Source: Mucilaginibacter pankratovii
GTDB taxonomy: Bacteria > Bacteroidota > Bacteroidia > Sphingobacteriales > Sphingobacteriaceae
Assembly: GCF_014773265.1 (NCBI RefSeq)
Contig: NZ_JACWMY010000004.1
Span: forward strand, 124,001-188,000
Length of the DNA: 64,000 bases
Direction: 5' to 3'
Shown: piece by piece, positions 27,910 to 36,434 of the stretch
How positions within the stretch are numbered: the first letter of the stretch is position 1
Layout: each line of letters begins with the position of its first letter
Program-made: the position numbers and the translations under genes
Notes under the pieces: model-generated
The model's database searches: none
Told to the model about the DNA's origin: nothing
What the model saw: only the letters and a program-made list of their open reading frames with translations

Positions 27910-28614
27910 CTATTTTTTCAGGAAATTACTGTCGATAAAAATGCTGTTAATATAAGTATCCGCGTAAAGTATATAGCCTTGTTCCAGTAAAACTTCATTA
28001 ATAAAACTGTCTTTTTTACCGGTTAAGTTTTCTGAATATTCGATGTTCTCCACACAAATAATAGAAGGTTTAAACCTTGAAAAATCAATAGACTGCAAAA
28101 TAACAAGGTCAAGCCCTTCAACATCCAATGATAAAACAGAACAATGATCTTCCTTAAAGTATTGTTCAAATATAGTGTTGATGGCGATCAGCTCAACGGA
28201 TAACACCTTCCTGATCTCCCGGTGATGCGTGTTGACCAGTTTTTCAGCTTCCTGCGGCGAGAAGGTGTTTAAAAGCGGGTCGTCCATTACATAAAACGTA
28301 GCTTTATCCTGTTGCTCAACGGCAACACCCTTTGGGATAAGTACATCCCCGGGCCTGTATTTTTTTATTTGTTTATGAAAAAATGGGTCGGGTTCAACAC
28401 ATATCCCCCTGAAGCCGTTAAGGTAAAGGATGTATGTATTGTTCATATTCCTTGGGTCGTTGGTGCCGATATCAAAGTACTGCACTTGGGTTATTTTTAG
28501 CGAACGAATGAGGAATAAAATAATACTGTCTTCGCCGCTTTGCGAAAACGAGAGCTTTATGTTTGTTTTGCTTAGCTTATTGTAAAGCTTATTGATAAAC
28601 AGGAGGGGTTTCAT
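27910..28614 (-). CDS. FkbM-family methyltransferase (2)
   Basis: A 234-residue FkbM-like SAM methyltransferase. Motif I is degenerate (YFDIGTNDPRNMNNTY), followed by GICVEPDPFF and the later SVLSLDVEGLDLVILQSIDF. The first half resembles the branch with a SQSGEDSIILF start, as here (SFSQSGEDSIILFLIR). It is likely to methylate a different position from its neighbour. It starts at ATG 28614, 24 bases after the GT2 gene. The degenerate glycine motif is usual for this branch. Confidence 0.85.
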   Translation of the reverse strand: MKPLLFINKLYNKLSKTNIKLSFSQSGEDSIILFLIRSLKITQVQYFDIGTNDPRNMNNTYILYLNGFRGICVEPDPFFHKQIKKYRPGDVLIPKGVAVEQQDKATFYVMDDPLLNTFSPQEAEKLVNTHHREIRKVLSVELIAINTIFEQYFKEDHCSVLSLDVEGLDLVILQSIDFSRFKPSIICVENIEYSENLTGKKDSFINEVLLEQGYILYADTYINSIFIDSNFLKK

Positions 28615-28638
28615 GTTTGGTGTTATACAGGCGATAGA

Positions 28639-29598
28639 TCAGCTGAACGGCAATTTAATTAATTTTGTCAGTTTCCACCCGATTAGCTTTTGGAAGAAAA
28701 GGGTTAATCCACCGGCATGAAGTTTTAATGTTGAACCACCCAGCTCTTTTATTTTTTGTTGCGAAGTTGCCAAAAGATCCGAATGATAGGGGTAAAAGGT
28801 AAAAATATAATTTTGATAGCAGTTGGCTGCTACCAGCCGGGTACGCGCGCTGTTTTCGTGCTGCAGGATGTAAGCCATCCCATCATCTATCGAGTGGAAT
28901 GCCGATTCGGCGCCTTTTCGCGATTTTAAAGACGACAGGGAACTTGGCAGCCCGCTGCGGTAATACAATACAGCGTTATGGGTAAACCGTATCTCGCTGG
29001 CATGCAGCATTACGCGGATAAAAAACTCCAGGTCGTTTATCAGGCTTAACCGCTCGTCCCATACGCCGGAGCGCTCCAGTATGGCCCGCGGGATTAGCCA
29101 CCTTGCGCATTGCATCATGGCGCTGTTGGTTTGCAACGAAGTAACCAGCCAGTCTATCGGTTTTGTATCACCTTTAACGCTGTCTGTATACAAGGTAAAA
29201 GTGGCCGGGTCGTTGTTGTAAAAGCGGCCCCACCCGGCAGAAGCAATTACGTCTTCGCGGCCGCCTATTCGCTTTACCTGTTCTTCTATGAACTGGTCCG
29301 AAATAAGGTCATCGGCATCCATGAATTTAATAAGCCGACCGGTTGAGTGAGAATAAGCCACGTTGGCCGCGGCGCACTGCCCGTTATTAGCGGTATGGAA
29401 AACTTTTACCGCCGGGTGATCAATATTACTCAAAATTTCGCCTGTGCCATCGGTCGAGCCATCGTTTACCACAATAACTTCGATGTTTTTATAGGATTGC
29501 CGGAATAGGGACGCTAAAGCCTCTTCGATGTAATGCGCAGCATTATAAGCGGGCATACAAACCGATACTAAGGGCATGTTTACAGTACCTGCTTCCAT
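28639..29598 (-). CDS. Glycosyltransferase family 2
   Basis: A 319-residue GT-A transferase. It has VSVCMPAYNAAHYIEEALAS at the N-terminus, VVNDGSTDGTGEILS, the metal-binding IKFMDADDLIS, and a conserved WDERLSLINDLEFFIRVML region for the acceptor site. It starts at ATG 29598, overlapping the previous gene by 19 bases. An inner-membrane-associated step of repeat-unit assembly is inferred. Confidence 0.92.
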   Translation of the reverse strand: MEAGTVNMPLVSVCMPAYNAAHYIEEALASLFRQSYKNIEVIVVNDGSTDGTGEILSNIDHPAVKVFHTANNGQCAAANVAYSHSTGRLIKFMDADDLISDQFIEEQVKRIGGREDVIASAGWGRFYNNDPATFTLYTDSVKGDTKPIDWLVTSLQTNSAMMQCARWLIPRAILERSGVWDERLSLINDLEFFIRVMLHASEIRFTHNAVLYYRSGLPSSLSSLKSRKGAESAFHSIDDGMAYILQHENSARTRLVAANCYQNYIFTFYPYHSDLLATSQQKIKELGGSTLKLHAGGLTLFFQKLIGWKLTKLIKLPFS

Positions 29599-30506
29599 TG
29601 GGTTGTTAGGTAAAACTCACGCGCCTTAAAAATATAATGCCTTACCACATCATCTGCAGACAGGATATTGTGTTTGTTGTTATAAAGAATATTATAGCGC
29701 TGGTTTAAAGGCTCCGCATTTAACCGCGATACAATAATGGCATTGATGGTTTGCTCCAGCAGCGGAGGATGGATCACCGGGACTTTATCCAACAAGTATT
29801 TGCACACGGTTTCTACAAAATCCCAGTTGATAGCGGTGGAATTATAAGCAAGGATGCCGCTATTTATTTTGCGTTTCATTTGCAGGCCAAATTGTTCCTC
29901 TATCTGTTTTTCGGGCAATACGTAATACGAGGCTTCTATTTTGTCCTCCATAAAATAGCTGGTCCCGTTGATATAGGCTTCTACCAGTTCTGTAGGGTAG
30001 TTAAAAAACAGCATATCGCTATCCAACTGCACCAGATACCGGTTGTTTAAGCGCATATCTACCAGTTTCCTGAAAAACGGACTGCTCTCCCGCAGATGCC
30101 TGAGCGAGGGATATTTTTTGATAGGCAATTTACCATCAAGTTCGTTCAGCATCGCATCAGGAGAGATGATAGCAACACCGTTTAAAACGCTGTTAAAAAG
30201 GTTGATCTTTTGGGGCGACAGGCTACCATCCGAATAAATATTAATCCTCACCCTGCCCTGCATTACCTTTGCCAATGAGTAGGCACAGAAGATGGTTTGG
30301 TGCCAATATTTCTCGCCGGTAAGATAGCTGCACTCCAGTTGGTGATCATTGGCTAAAGTTATCGGTGCAAGGTTTAAGGCCGCCTTCTTCATCTGTTTTT
30401 CGCCTTGTACGAGGCTTATCCAACCCATCAATCCAAAGTGCTTTAAGTGATACCTGATGGGTAAAGTTGGCCTGAAAAAGTATTTATAAATAAACTTGCC
30501 CGTCAT
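29580..30506 (-). CDS. GT-A-type transferase with DSD motif (tandem family, copy 3)
   Basis: A 308-residue protein of a GT8-like nucleotide-diphospho-sugar transferase type. The key segment is RYLVQLDSDMLFFNYPTEL, a metal-binding DxD. It follows an N-terminal CSYLTGEKYWHQTIFCAYSL and IYSDGSLSPQKINLF. Two neighbours (30503-31465 and 31465-32325) share this order of motifs, so the three form a tandem family with low identity. The ATG overlaps the previous stop by 4 bases. The function is inferred from the fold signature only. Confidence 0.65.
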   Translation of the reverse strand: MTGKFIYKYFFRPTLPIRYHLKHFGLMGWISLVQGEKQMKKAALNLAPITLANDHQLECSYLTGEKYWHQTIFCAYSLAKVMQGRVRINIYSDGSLSPQKINLFNSVLNGVAIISPDAMLNELDGKLPIKKYPSLRHLRESSPFFRKLVDMRLNNRYLVQLDSDMLFFNYPTELVEAYINGTSYFMEDKIEASYYVLPEKQIEEQFGLQMKRKINSGILAYNSTAINWDFVETVCKYLLDKVPVIHPPLLEQTINAIIVSRLNAEPLNQRYNILYNNKHNILSADDVVRHYIFKAREFYLTTQWKQVL

Positions 30507-31465
30507 TTAACAAATTGCTGCCAGGCGGTTTTAAAGTAATGCTTTTTGGAAAGATCGACATAGTGATGCAGGATGCCTTTTTTTTCTTTGATGATCTCCT
30601 CACCCGGGTTTACTATGTAGGTTGCAGCAGGTAAAACAGTGGCAGCAGTATCGCCGATAAGCATGGCCGTTAAAGCCTGCTCCAGGTAGTAGGATGCACC
30701 TTCCTGCTCTTCCAGCACTTTGATCCATTCTTCCAGTTTAGCCCAGCCAATACCATCGCTTTTTAAGCCGATAGCCCCAACGTTTATCAGCGGGGTAACG
30801 GGGCAGCCGCAAAGCTGCTCCATTAATTGTTTGGAATAACCGTAAGCCTCTACACAATCTATCATGTGCAGCGGTTGGGTTGGTGCGTTCAGCCAGTTGA
30901 TCAGTTCCACGGGTTTGCTCCAAAACAGCATATCAGAATCCAGCACAACTTTCCAGCTATTCTCCGGCAAAGAGTGTACATCCGTCAATTTTTTAAGGTG
31001 CGGGTAAACCTTGCGTTTTTGATGGATATATGGATAAGCATCAGCAGGCAGCATCTTAGCCAGGTTGGATGCTATAACATCAGCGGTAACGATTGTTGCA
31101 CCCGGCAGTTGGGTATTTATCCGGGAGATGAGCTCCTGATCAAAGGTTCCGTCGTCAACCAGTATAAACTGAAAACCAGCAGCCGAAACCTTTGCCAGCG
31201 ACTGGATACAATAAAGGGTTTGATAGAGGTAGTTTTTCCCCGTTAAAAAATAAACAGGCAAACCACCGGGTGTGGAAGACACGGGCGAAAGATCGATGGC
31301 CCGCTTTTCCATCATAGCCTTTCCGCTCAGCATTTGGCGGTAGGCCCTGTACCCGCCAAACCTTTTATATTTTTTGAGATTGGATAACGGATGCCGGTAT
31401 AAAATATTCACCATCGCCTGAAAGGAGCGGATCAAAAGCGATGTTATCGTTGTTTTGCCGGGCAT
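30503..31465 (-). CDS. GT-A-type transferase with DSD motif (tandem family, copy 2)
   Basis: A 320-residue relative of the flanking genes. It has PVYFLTGKNYLYQTLYCIQS, ILVDDGTFDQELI, and the metal-binding WKVVLDSDMLFWSKPVEL. I use ATG 31465, which forms a TAATG overlap with the upstream stop, rather than a TTG ten codons earlier. The C-terminus ends like its neighbour, with His-Tyr and a Trp-Gln-rich tail (HHYVDLSKKHYFKTAWQQF), also seen as VVRHYIFKAREFYLTTQWKQ in the next gene. Probably a sugar transferase. Confidence 0.65.
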   Translation of the reverse strand: MPGKTTITSLLIRSFQAMVNILYRHPLSNLKKYKRFGGYRAYRQMLSGKAMMEKRAIDLSPVSSTPGGLPVYFLTGKNYLYQTLYCIQSLAKVSAAGFQFILVDDGTFDQELISRINTQLPGATIVTADVIASNLAKMLPADAYPYIHQKRKVYPHLKKLTDVHSLPENSWKVVLDSDMLFWSKPVELINWLNAPTQPLHMIDCVEAYGYSKQLMEQLCGCPVTPLINVGAIGLKSDGIGWAKLEEWIKVLEEQEGASYYLEQALTAMLIGDTAATVLPAATYIVNPGEEIIKEKKGILHHYVDLSKKHYFKTAWQQFVK

Positions 31466-32325
31466 TAGTTTAAATGGAAGAAAGCGTCGCGCCAAAACAG
31501 GTGACGCACATTGGTGGTGTAATGCCGGGCCACAATGTCATCCGCGGGCATTGCGCTTAGCGATTGGCTATCACTGTTAAAATTTTTAATGATGTCCAGT
31601 CCCCACAGTATCCCTAATGACTTACTGGCCATATGCGCGAAAAGGGTTTGCTCGGTAAAAAAATAAATAAACGAACTCAAACGATCTAAAAGAGGTTCAA
31701 TGGCAAAGCGTTCGTAAAGATCTTCGCCATAAACATACAGGGCACCCGAGTTGAATTTATAAAGCTGATGAAGGTTATTGTTGTAATGTTTTATAACGCG
31801 CTCGTCATACGTTGCAGAATAATCCTCGCTGCCACCGCAAACAAAAGCGGTTTTGCTGAGGACCGGGAGAAGCGTGCTAAAATCGGAAAAGAACAGGATG
31901 TCGCTATCCAGCCAAATAACCGGCAACAGTTCGGCGTAATGTAGAATAACCGCTAATTTTTTACCCAACACATGTTCCCCGGCATACTTTACAAGGTTAT
32001 CCCGTTTTTTTTCGAGGTGGTAAGCGGCGGTTAATTCCCAATCGTATACGGCCAGTTCCCCGGGCCAAAAGGTAAATTTTTGCTTAACGGCGTCAGGGCT
32101 AATGGTGCCATCGGTAACCACTATCAGCCGCGGCAAAGCGTCCCAATTGCGCGCGATAGAAAGGATGGACAGGCGCGTCATGTTGATCAACCGCTTACCT
32201 GTCATGGTGATGACGGTAACATCGGCTTGTGGTTTCGCGCTTGCTTTCTTTATATTTTTAAAACCCAACAGCATCTTGTAAAGCAGGGGCAACCGGTACG
32301 CAAGCGAGTTTTTGAGCTTACTCAT
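31465..32325 (-). CDS. GT-A-type transferase with DSD motif (tandem family, copy 1)
   Basis: A 286-residue protein with DVTVITMTGKRLINMTRLSI, RLIVVTDGTISPDAV and PVIWLDSDILFFSDF, the same motif order as the next two genes. The C-terminus IVARHYTTNVRHLFWRDAFF also matches their His-Tyr/Trp tail. ATG 32325 forms a TAATG overlap with the GT2 stop and is preferred over ATG 32379 inside that gene. Presumed nucleotide-sugar-dependent transferase; substrate unknown. Confidence 0.65.
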   Translation of the reverse strand: MSKLKNSLAYRLPLLYKMLLGFKNIKKASAKPQADVTVITMTGKRLINMTRLSILSIARNWDALPRLIVVTDGTISPDAVKQKFTFWPGELAVYDWELTAAYHLEKKRDNLVKYAGEHVLGKKLAVILHYAELLPVIWLDSDILFFSDFSTLLPVLSKTAFVCGGSEDYSATYDERVIKHYNNNLHQLYKFNSGALYVYGEDLYERFAIEPLLDRLSSFIYFFTEQTLFAHMASKSLGILWGLDIIKNFNSDSQSLSAMPADDIVARHYTTNVRHLFWRDAFFHLN

Positions 32326-33248
32326 TATTCGTCGCTCCCCTCCGCCAGCCCCTGGAATATCCCGCAGGCTGCTTTCCATCTTAAATAATTGCTTTCTCCC
32401 TGCCAGGCTTTGTTGCTGAGGTAGCTTTTGAGCTTTCTGAGCAGCAGCGTGTTTTTATTGATGCTTCCCCAGGGACTTATCTTATGTTTGGTTAACAAAA
32501 TGGCCCAGGAACGGTTGATGCCGAAAACCAACCTTGCCATATAAGCGATGGTCATGCGTTCGGCGGGGATGATGTGTTCCAGTACAAGTTCCGGGAAGTA
32601 GCCAACCGCCCAGCCCGATTTTAATATGGCCAAATTTATCTCGTTATCGCCGCCCGACGAAAGCGAAGTTGCTGTCCTGTCGGTTACTATATTCGTCGAT
32701 ACATGGTGAGCAGAAATGTAAGCCTGCAAAGCATTCTTTCGGATGGCCATGCCTGCGCCAATGGGCGCTGCGGCAGGGTAATCATTTCGCCAGGTATTAA
32801 TAATGCAGGTATCGCCAAGGTCTCTCAAAGCAAGGCAATCGTAAAACGGGCTCAGCCATTGCGGTGAGGGCGATTCAAACCGGGGGATAGATTTACCTCC
32901 TATGCTCCCTAAACCGGGATTGTCCTTAAAGATCCCGTCGACGTTTTGCAGGTAATTTTTATCCAGTACATTATCATCATCCGCCATTATAATGATCCCG
33001 CCGCGGGCAACACTGATTCCCTTGATGCGCGCATAGGTAAGCCCCTGCTTTTCTTCGGTGACAATTTTTGCTGCTGGGTGCCAGCTTAGGTCGAGGCTTT
33101 TTGCAAAATGGTTGGACGAATTATTGTCGATAATGATTAGTTCCCATTGGCTGAGGGGAAAACTTTGGCTTTTTAAAGCAGCCAAAGTTTGGCCAAGCCT
33201 TGCCGCATCGGGATTATAAGTAGGAATAATTACAGAAATGCTTACCAA
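32325..33248 (-). CDS. Glycosyltransferase family 2
   Basis: A 307-residue GT-A transferase. It has ISVIIPTYNPDAARLGQTLA, LIIIDNNSSNHFAK, GIIIMADDDNVLDKNYL (DDD metal site) and a conserved GGKSIPRFESP-like acceptor loop. The start is TTG 33248, overlapping the previous stop by 7 bases. It is similar in plan to the GT2 at 40717 (both have an aDDDNwL motif and an IPxxRxTxAY element), so both may use related acceptors. Confidence 0.9.
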   Translation of the reverse strand: MVSISVIIPTYNPDAARLGQTLAALKSQSFPLSQWELIIIDNNSSNHFAKSLDLSWHPAAKIVTEEKQGLTYARIKGISVARGGIIIMADDDNVLDKNYLQNVDGIFKDNPGLGSIGGKSIPRFESPSPQWLSPFYDCLALRDLGDTCIINTWRNDYPAAAPIGAGMAIRKNALQAYISAHHVSTNIVTDRTATSLSSGGDNEINLAILKSGWAVGYFPELVLEHIIPAERMTIAYMARLVFGINRSWAILLTKHKISPWGSINKNTLLLRKLKSYLSNKAWQGESNYLRWKAACGIFQGLAEGSDE

Positions 33249-34456
33249 GTATTGCTGATGATTTTTTGATAATAATTTAATGAACTTGCAGCTAATTGCG
33301 TTACTGTGAATTTTTCCCTTACTGTTTCAAGCGCATTTTCGCCTAACTCATCTCTCAGGCCAGCGTCCTCTATCAGTAATATTAGTTTGTCGGCCAGGCT
33401 TTGCGCATCGCCGGTAATGGCAAATAAACCGTTGTAGTTATTGGTGATAATTTCGGGCATGCCGCCGGCATCGCAGCCGATTACCGGTTTGCCGTAGCTC
33501 ATGGCCTCTATAAATATCAGCCCAAAAGATTCGTAGCGCGATGGTGCCACAAAAATATCGCAATCGCGGTATGCCTGTTGCAGATGCTCGTCGCTTACCT
33601 TCCCGCGGAAAGTTACTTTTTGCAAAATGGTCAGGTCGGTATCAGCAATAAAGCGGTTTTGGTATTCGTCGCCGGTATCGGCACCAATAATGTTGAATTG
33701 TACATTCGGTTTTGCTTTCAGCACCAGGGGTATGGCGGCCAGCAAAACATCGATGCCTTTGCGGTACTCCAGTCGGCCAACAAACAATACCTGCACCGGG
33801 CCGGCCTTTACTGTTTTAGCCGGTGCTGAAGCAGGCAAAGTTACGCCATGCGGAATAATTTGAAACCGCGAGTGATTGATGCCAAATAATTGCTCCAGTT
33901 CCAGCGCGTGGTTTTGAGCGTGGGTAATGAGGTGTTTGCTTTTTTTGATGAAGGCGATTTCCATCCGCGCGATGAGATCCATCCCTCTTGATTTAAAGGG
34001 GTAATGGTCGTTCATGATCTGCGAAAAAGTGGTGCTTACCCTAACCGCGATGGGAACAGTGTTGCGTTTGTATAACTGGAAATAGCAAAGCGAAAAATAG
34101 CTGGATGTTTCGACGACATCTATGCTATGTTTCCTGATCGCGGCGTTAAGCACCTTTGCGGTTAACAGCATACAGGATACCTTGAGGGCAAAATCTATAA
34201 CCGCCCACTTACTTTTTAAGAGTTTTGTAAATGCCGGCGGTAATTTTGCTTTGTGGGTAATAACGGTGATCAGCTCACCTATTTTATATTCCTGGTAATT
34301 GTCCCTTTCATTTTTGTATTGTGGCCTGATGTGCAATACAACTACCTTATTACCCGTAGCGGCGATGCCCCTGGCCAGCAAAAGGCAATGGTTGGCAATG
34401 CCACTGTCTTTAGTATGCTCGTCGGGGAAGTAGGGGGTTACCAGGCCTACCGTCAT
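33242..34456 (-). CDS. Glycosyltransferase family 4
   Basis: A 404-residue GT-B transferase. It starts TVGLVTPYFPDEHTKDSGIA; the donor domain has VLFVGRLEYRKGIDVLLAAI, APSRYESFGLIFIEAMSYG with the catalytic Glu pair, and PVIGCDAGGMPEI. Length and motifs are complete. The ATG overlaps the previous stop by 4 bases (ATGA). It adds a sugar of unknown type to the repeat unit. Confidence 0.92.
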   Translation of the reverse strand: MTVGLVTPYFPDEHTKDSGIANHCLLLARGIAATGNKVVVLHIRPQYKNERDNYQEYKIGELITVITHKAKLPPAFTKLLKSKWAVIDFALKVSCMLLTAKVLNAAIRKHSIDVVETSSYFSLCYFQLYKRNTVPIAVRVSTTFSQIMNDHYPFKSRGMDLIARMEIAFIKKSKHLITHAQNHALELEQLFGINHSRFQIIPHGVTLPASAPAKTVKAGPVQVLFVGRLEYRKGIDVLLAAIPLVLKAKPNVQFNIIGADTGDEYQNRFIADTDLTILQKVTFRGKVSDEHLQQAYRDCDIFVAPSRYESFGLIFIEAMSYGKPVIGCDAGGMPEIITNNYNGLFAITGDAQSLADKLILLIEDAGLRDELGENALETVREKFTVTQLAASSLNYYQKIISNTW

Positions 34457-35325
34457 GCCTTGGGCCTTAATGTCCAGTAAACCATTCTCAGCAGATTGCG
34501 GGCTTTAGTGCCTAACGGCAAGCCGTTTTTACCAAAGATGTAGAATAGCATATTTTCCCAGGCAAAGCGCAGTCTTTGTTTTTGCTTAGCGAGCTGAAAG
34601 CAGCAATAGATAGAATCGTTGAGGCACTTCAGGCGTTCATTGCCGGGCGTATCAATAGCGCGATGCGTTGCCAAAAGCTTGTAATGGTAACTGTAAAATG
34701 GCCAGTCGTATTGCTGCGAGCTTAAACCGGCTTCGCCGAAATAGGCGATGCTGATATCGGCGTATTGGGTTTTGAATGCCTTATTCAGGAATGCTTTGAG
34801 TGTAAGATGATAATCGGCCGCTATTTTAAACCGCAGATCGTATCCACCGACGGATTCGAATACATTTTTTTTATAAAAGATGCCCTGGTGGTGGATGCCC
34901 CTGAATAGTACCTTTGCGAGGGTATTGTCGTTGTAAACATTATGAGATACGGCGCCTGTTACGTTACCATATAACAGGTCGGCATCGCTTCCTTTAATTG
35001 CTTCGTATATTTTACTCAAAACCTGGCCCGATTGAAAGGTATCATCCCCGCCCATAAAATAAAGCCAGCTGCCCTTTGTTAGGGCAATGCCTTTATTCAT
35101 GGCATCGTATATACCCTTATCCGGTTCGGACAATACATTGGTTAGCAGCGCCGGGTGAGTAATTTTAAAAGCCCCGATCATGTTCAGCGTAGCATCCGAG
35201 GAAGCGCCATCAATACAAATCAGCTCCAGATCTGTAAACTCTTGCGCCGATATACTATCAAGCGTTGCCGATAAGGTTTCGGCGCTGTTATACAATGGGA
35301 TAATGATGGAAAAAAATGGGCTCAA
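34453..35325 (-). CDS. Glycosyltransferase family 2 (WcaE-like)
   Basis: A 290-residue GT-A transferase. It has FSIIIPLYNSAETLSATLDS, LICIDGASSDATLNMIG, the SEPDKGIYDAMNKGIALTKG stretch, and the metal site YFMGGDDTF. The IYDAMNKGI block groups it with the plus-strand GT2 at 56492. It starts at TTG 35325 with a TTGA overlap with the AlgX-like gene stop. Confidence 0.9.
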   Translation of the reverse strand: MSPFFSIIIPLYNSAETLSATLDSISAQEFTDLELICIDGASSDATLNMIGAFKITHPALLTNVLSEPDKGIYDAMNKGIALTKGSWLYFMGGDDTFQSGQVLSKIYEAIKGSDADLLYGNVTGAVSHNVYNDNTLAKVLFRGIHHQGIFYKKNVFESVGGYDLRFKIAADYHLTLKAFLNKAFKTQYADISIAYFGEAGLSSQQYDWPFYSYHYKLLATHRAIDTPGNERLKCLNDSIYCCFQLAKQKQRLRFAWENMLFYIFGKNGLPLGTKARNLLRMVYWTLRPKA

Positions 35326-36434
35326 TGTGTGTTAGCGGCCAGGAACGCATTGGTTTGGTTCACCCACATATCCATTCCCAGCGGGTTCCAGTGGGCATCG
35401 CTACGGTAAAACACGTTGGCTTTGCTGTTTTTGAAAGCGCTTAAAAGCGACACTTTCTTTAGTGCACTTGTTTGCTCAACCCGTTCCAGCAGGTGATTAT
35501 ATGGTCCCCTTTGTTCATCGTATATGCTCACGGCGTTTGGTATCACCGATAAAAAAACATCTTTAAAACCAAGCGTAAGGTAATATTTGCGGGCGTTATC
35601 CAGGTTTTGGCTTATCACCTTAACTTCTGTATCCGATACCGGCCTAAAGGCAGATTGCAAGTTGGCGGTATCAACGGTAATATTCAAAAATAATCTGCTG
35701 TTATCGCTGGCCACGGCAACTTCTTTTGGCAGCCGTTTAAATAACGCGTAATTAAGCGATGCTTTTAACTGCTTAAATGGCGTTATGGTTTTGTTATCAA
35801 AAAGCACCATCTCCAGGTTGCGGTTAAGATCTTTGTTAAAGATAATATTATTCAGCCTTGCCGTAATAGTAGTTGGAAGCCCTTGTGCCGCCCCTGCCGC
35901 TTTTTGATGTATGGGTAGGCCCGATTCCATGACCTTTGCAGGGACTAACGCCTCATCCGTTTGGCTGATATCATAACCAACCAGGTTACGCTCGGCAAAC
36001 TCCATCAGCATGTAGTTCTCTTTTGTACTATCCGGCTGAACAGGGCCGAAGGGAAACCGGCGATCGAGAAAAACTACGTTATCGAAGCCGTCGAACGCGC
36101 CGTATAGGGTTTTATCTGCTAAAAAGCTATCGCCGATGATATACAGGATCCGGTTAGATGGCTTCCAGTCGGCCTTGTGTTTGTATGCCTTAAATGGTTC
36201 GAGCGGGAACTTATAGCCGGGCAGATAGCAAAGCCCGTAAAGGTCGCCGTACCGCCACCTGTCGGATTCAAGGAATAAGGTTTTGTAAACGATGTTTCCT
36301 TTTTTTTCTGAAGGGTTGAGATGCGCGAAGTACTTTTCCTGTTTTATTTTATTGATGAACGACTGGTTCATAGCAGTAACCATCACCAGGGTGCCAATAA
36401 CAAGGGCCAATAAAGGGAGTAGCTTTTTACCCAT
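35322..36434 (-). CDS. AlgX/AlgJ-like SGNH O-acetylation protein
   Basis: A 370-residue protein anchored by an N-terminal hydrophobic helix (about residues 4-22), with a periplasmic SGNH-like domain. Visible blocks are ILYIIGDSFLADKTLYGAF (Ser) near residue 100 and FYRSDAHWNPLGMDMWVNQT near the C-terminus (Asp-x-His-Trp). These match AlgX/AlgJ proteins, which move acetyl groups onto exported polysaccharide. The ATG at 36434 forms a TGATG overlap with the MBOAT gene, its natural partner. Confidence 0.85.
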   Translation of the reverse strand: MGKKLLPLLALVIGTLVMVTAMNQSFINKIKQEKYFAHLNPSEKKGNIVYKTLFLESDRWRYGDLYGLCYLPGYKFPLEPFKAYKHKADWKPSNRILYIIGDSFLADKTLYGAFDGFDNVVFLDRRFPFGPVQPDSTKENYMLMEFAERNLVGYDISQTDEALVPAKVMESGLPIHQKAAGAAQGLPTTITARLNNIIFNKDLNRNLEMVLFDNKTITPFKQLKASLNYALFKRLPKEVAVASDNSRLFLNITVDTANLQSAFRPVSDTEVKVISQNLDNARKYYLTLGFKDVFLSVIPNAVSIYDEQRGPYNHLLERVEQTSALKKVSLLSAFKNSKANVFYRSDAHWNPLGMDMWVNQTNAFLAANTH

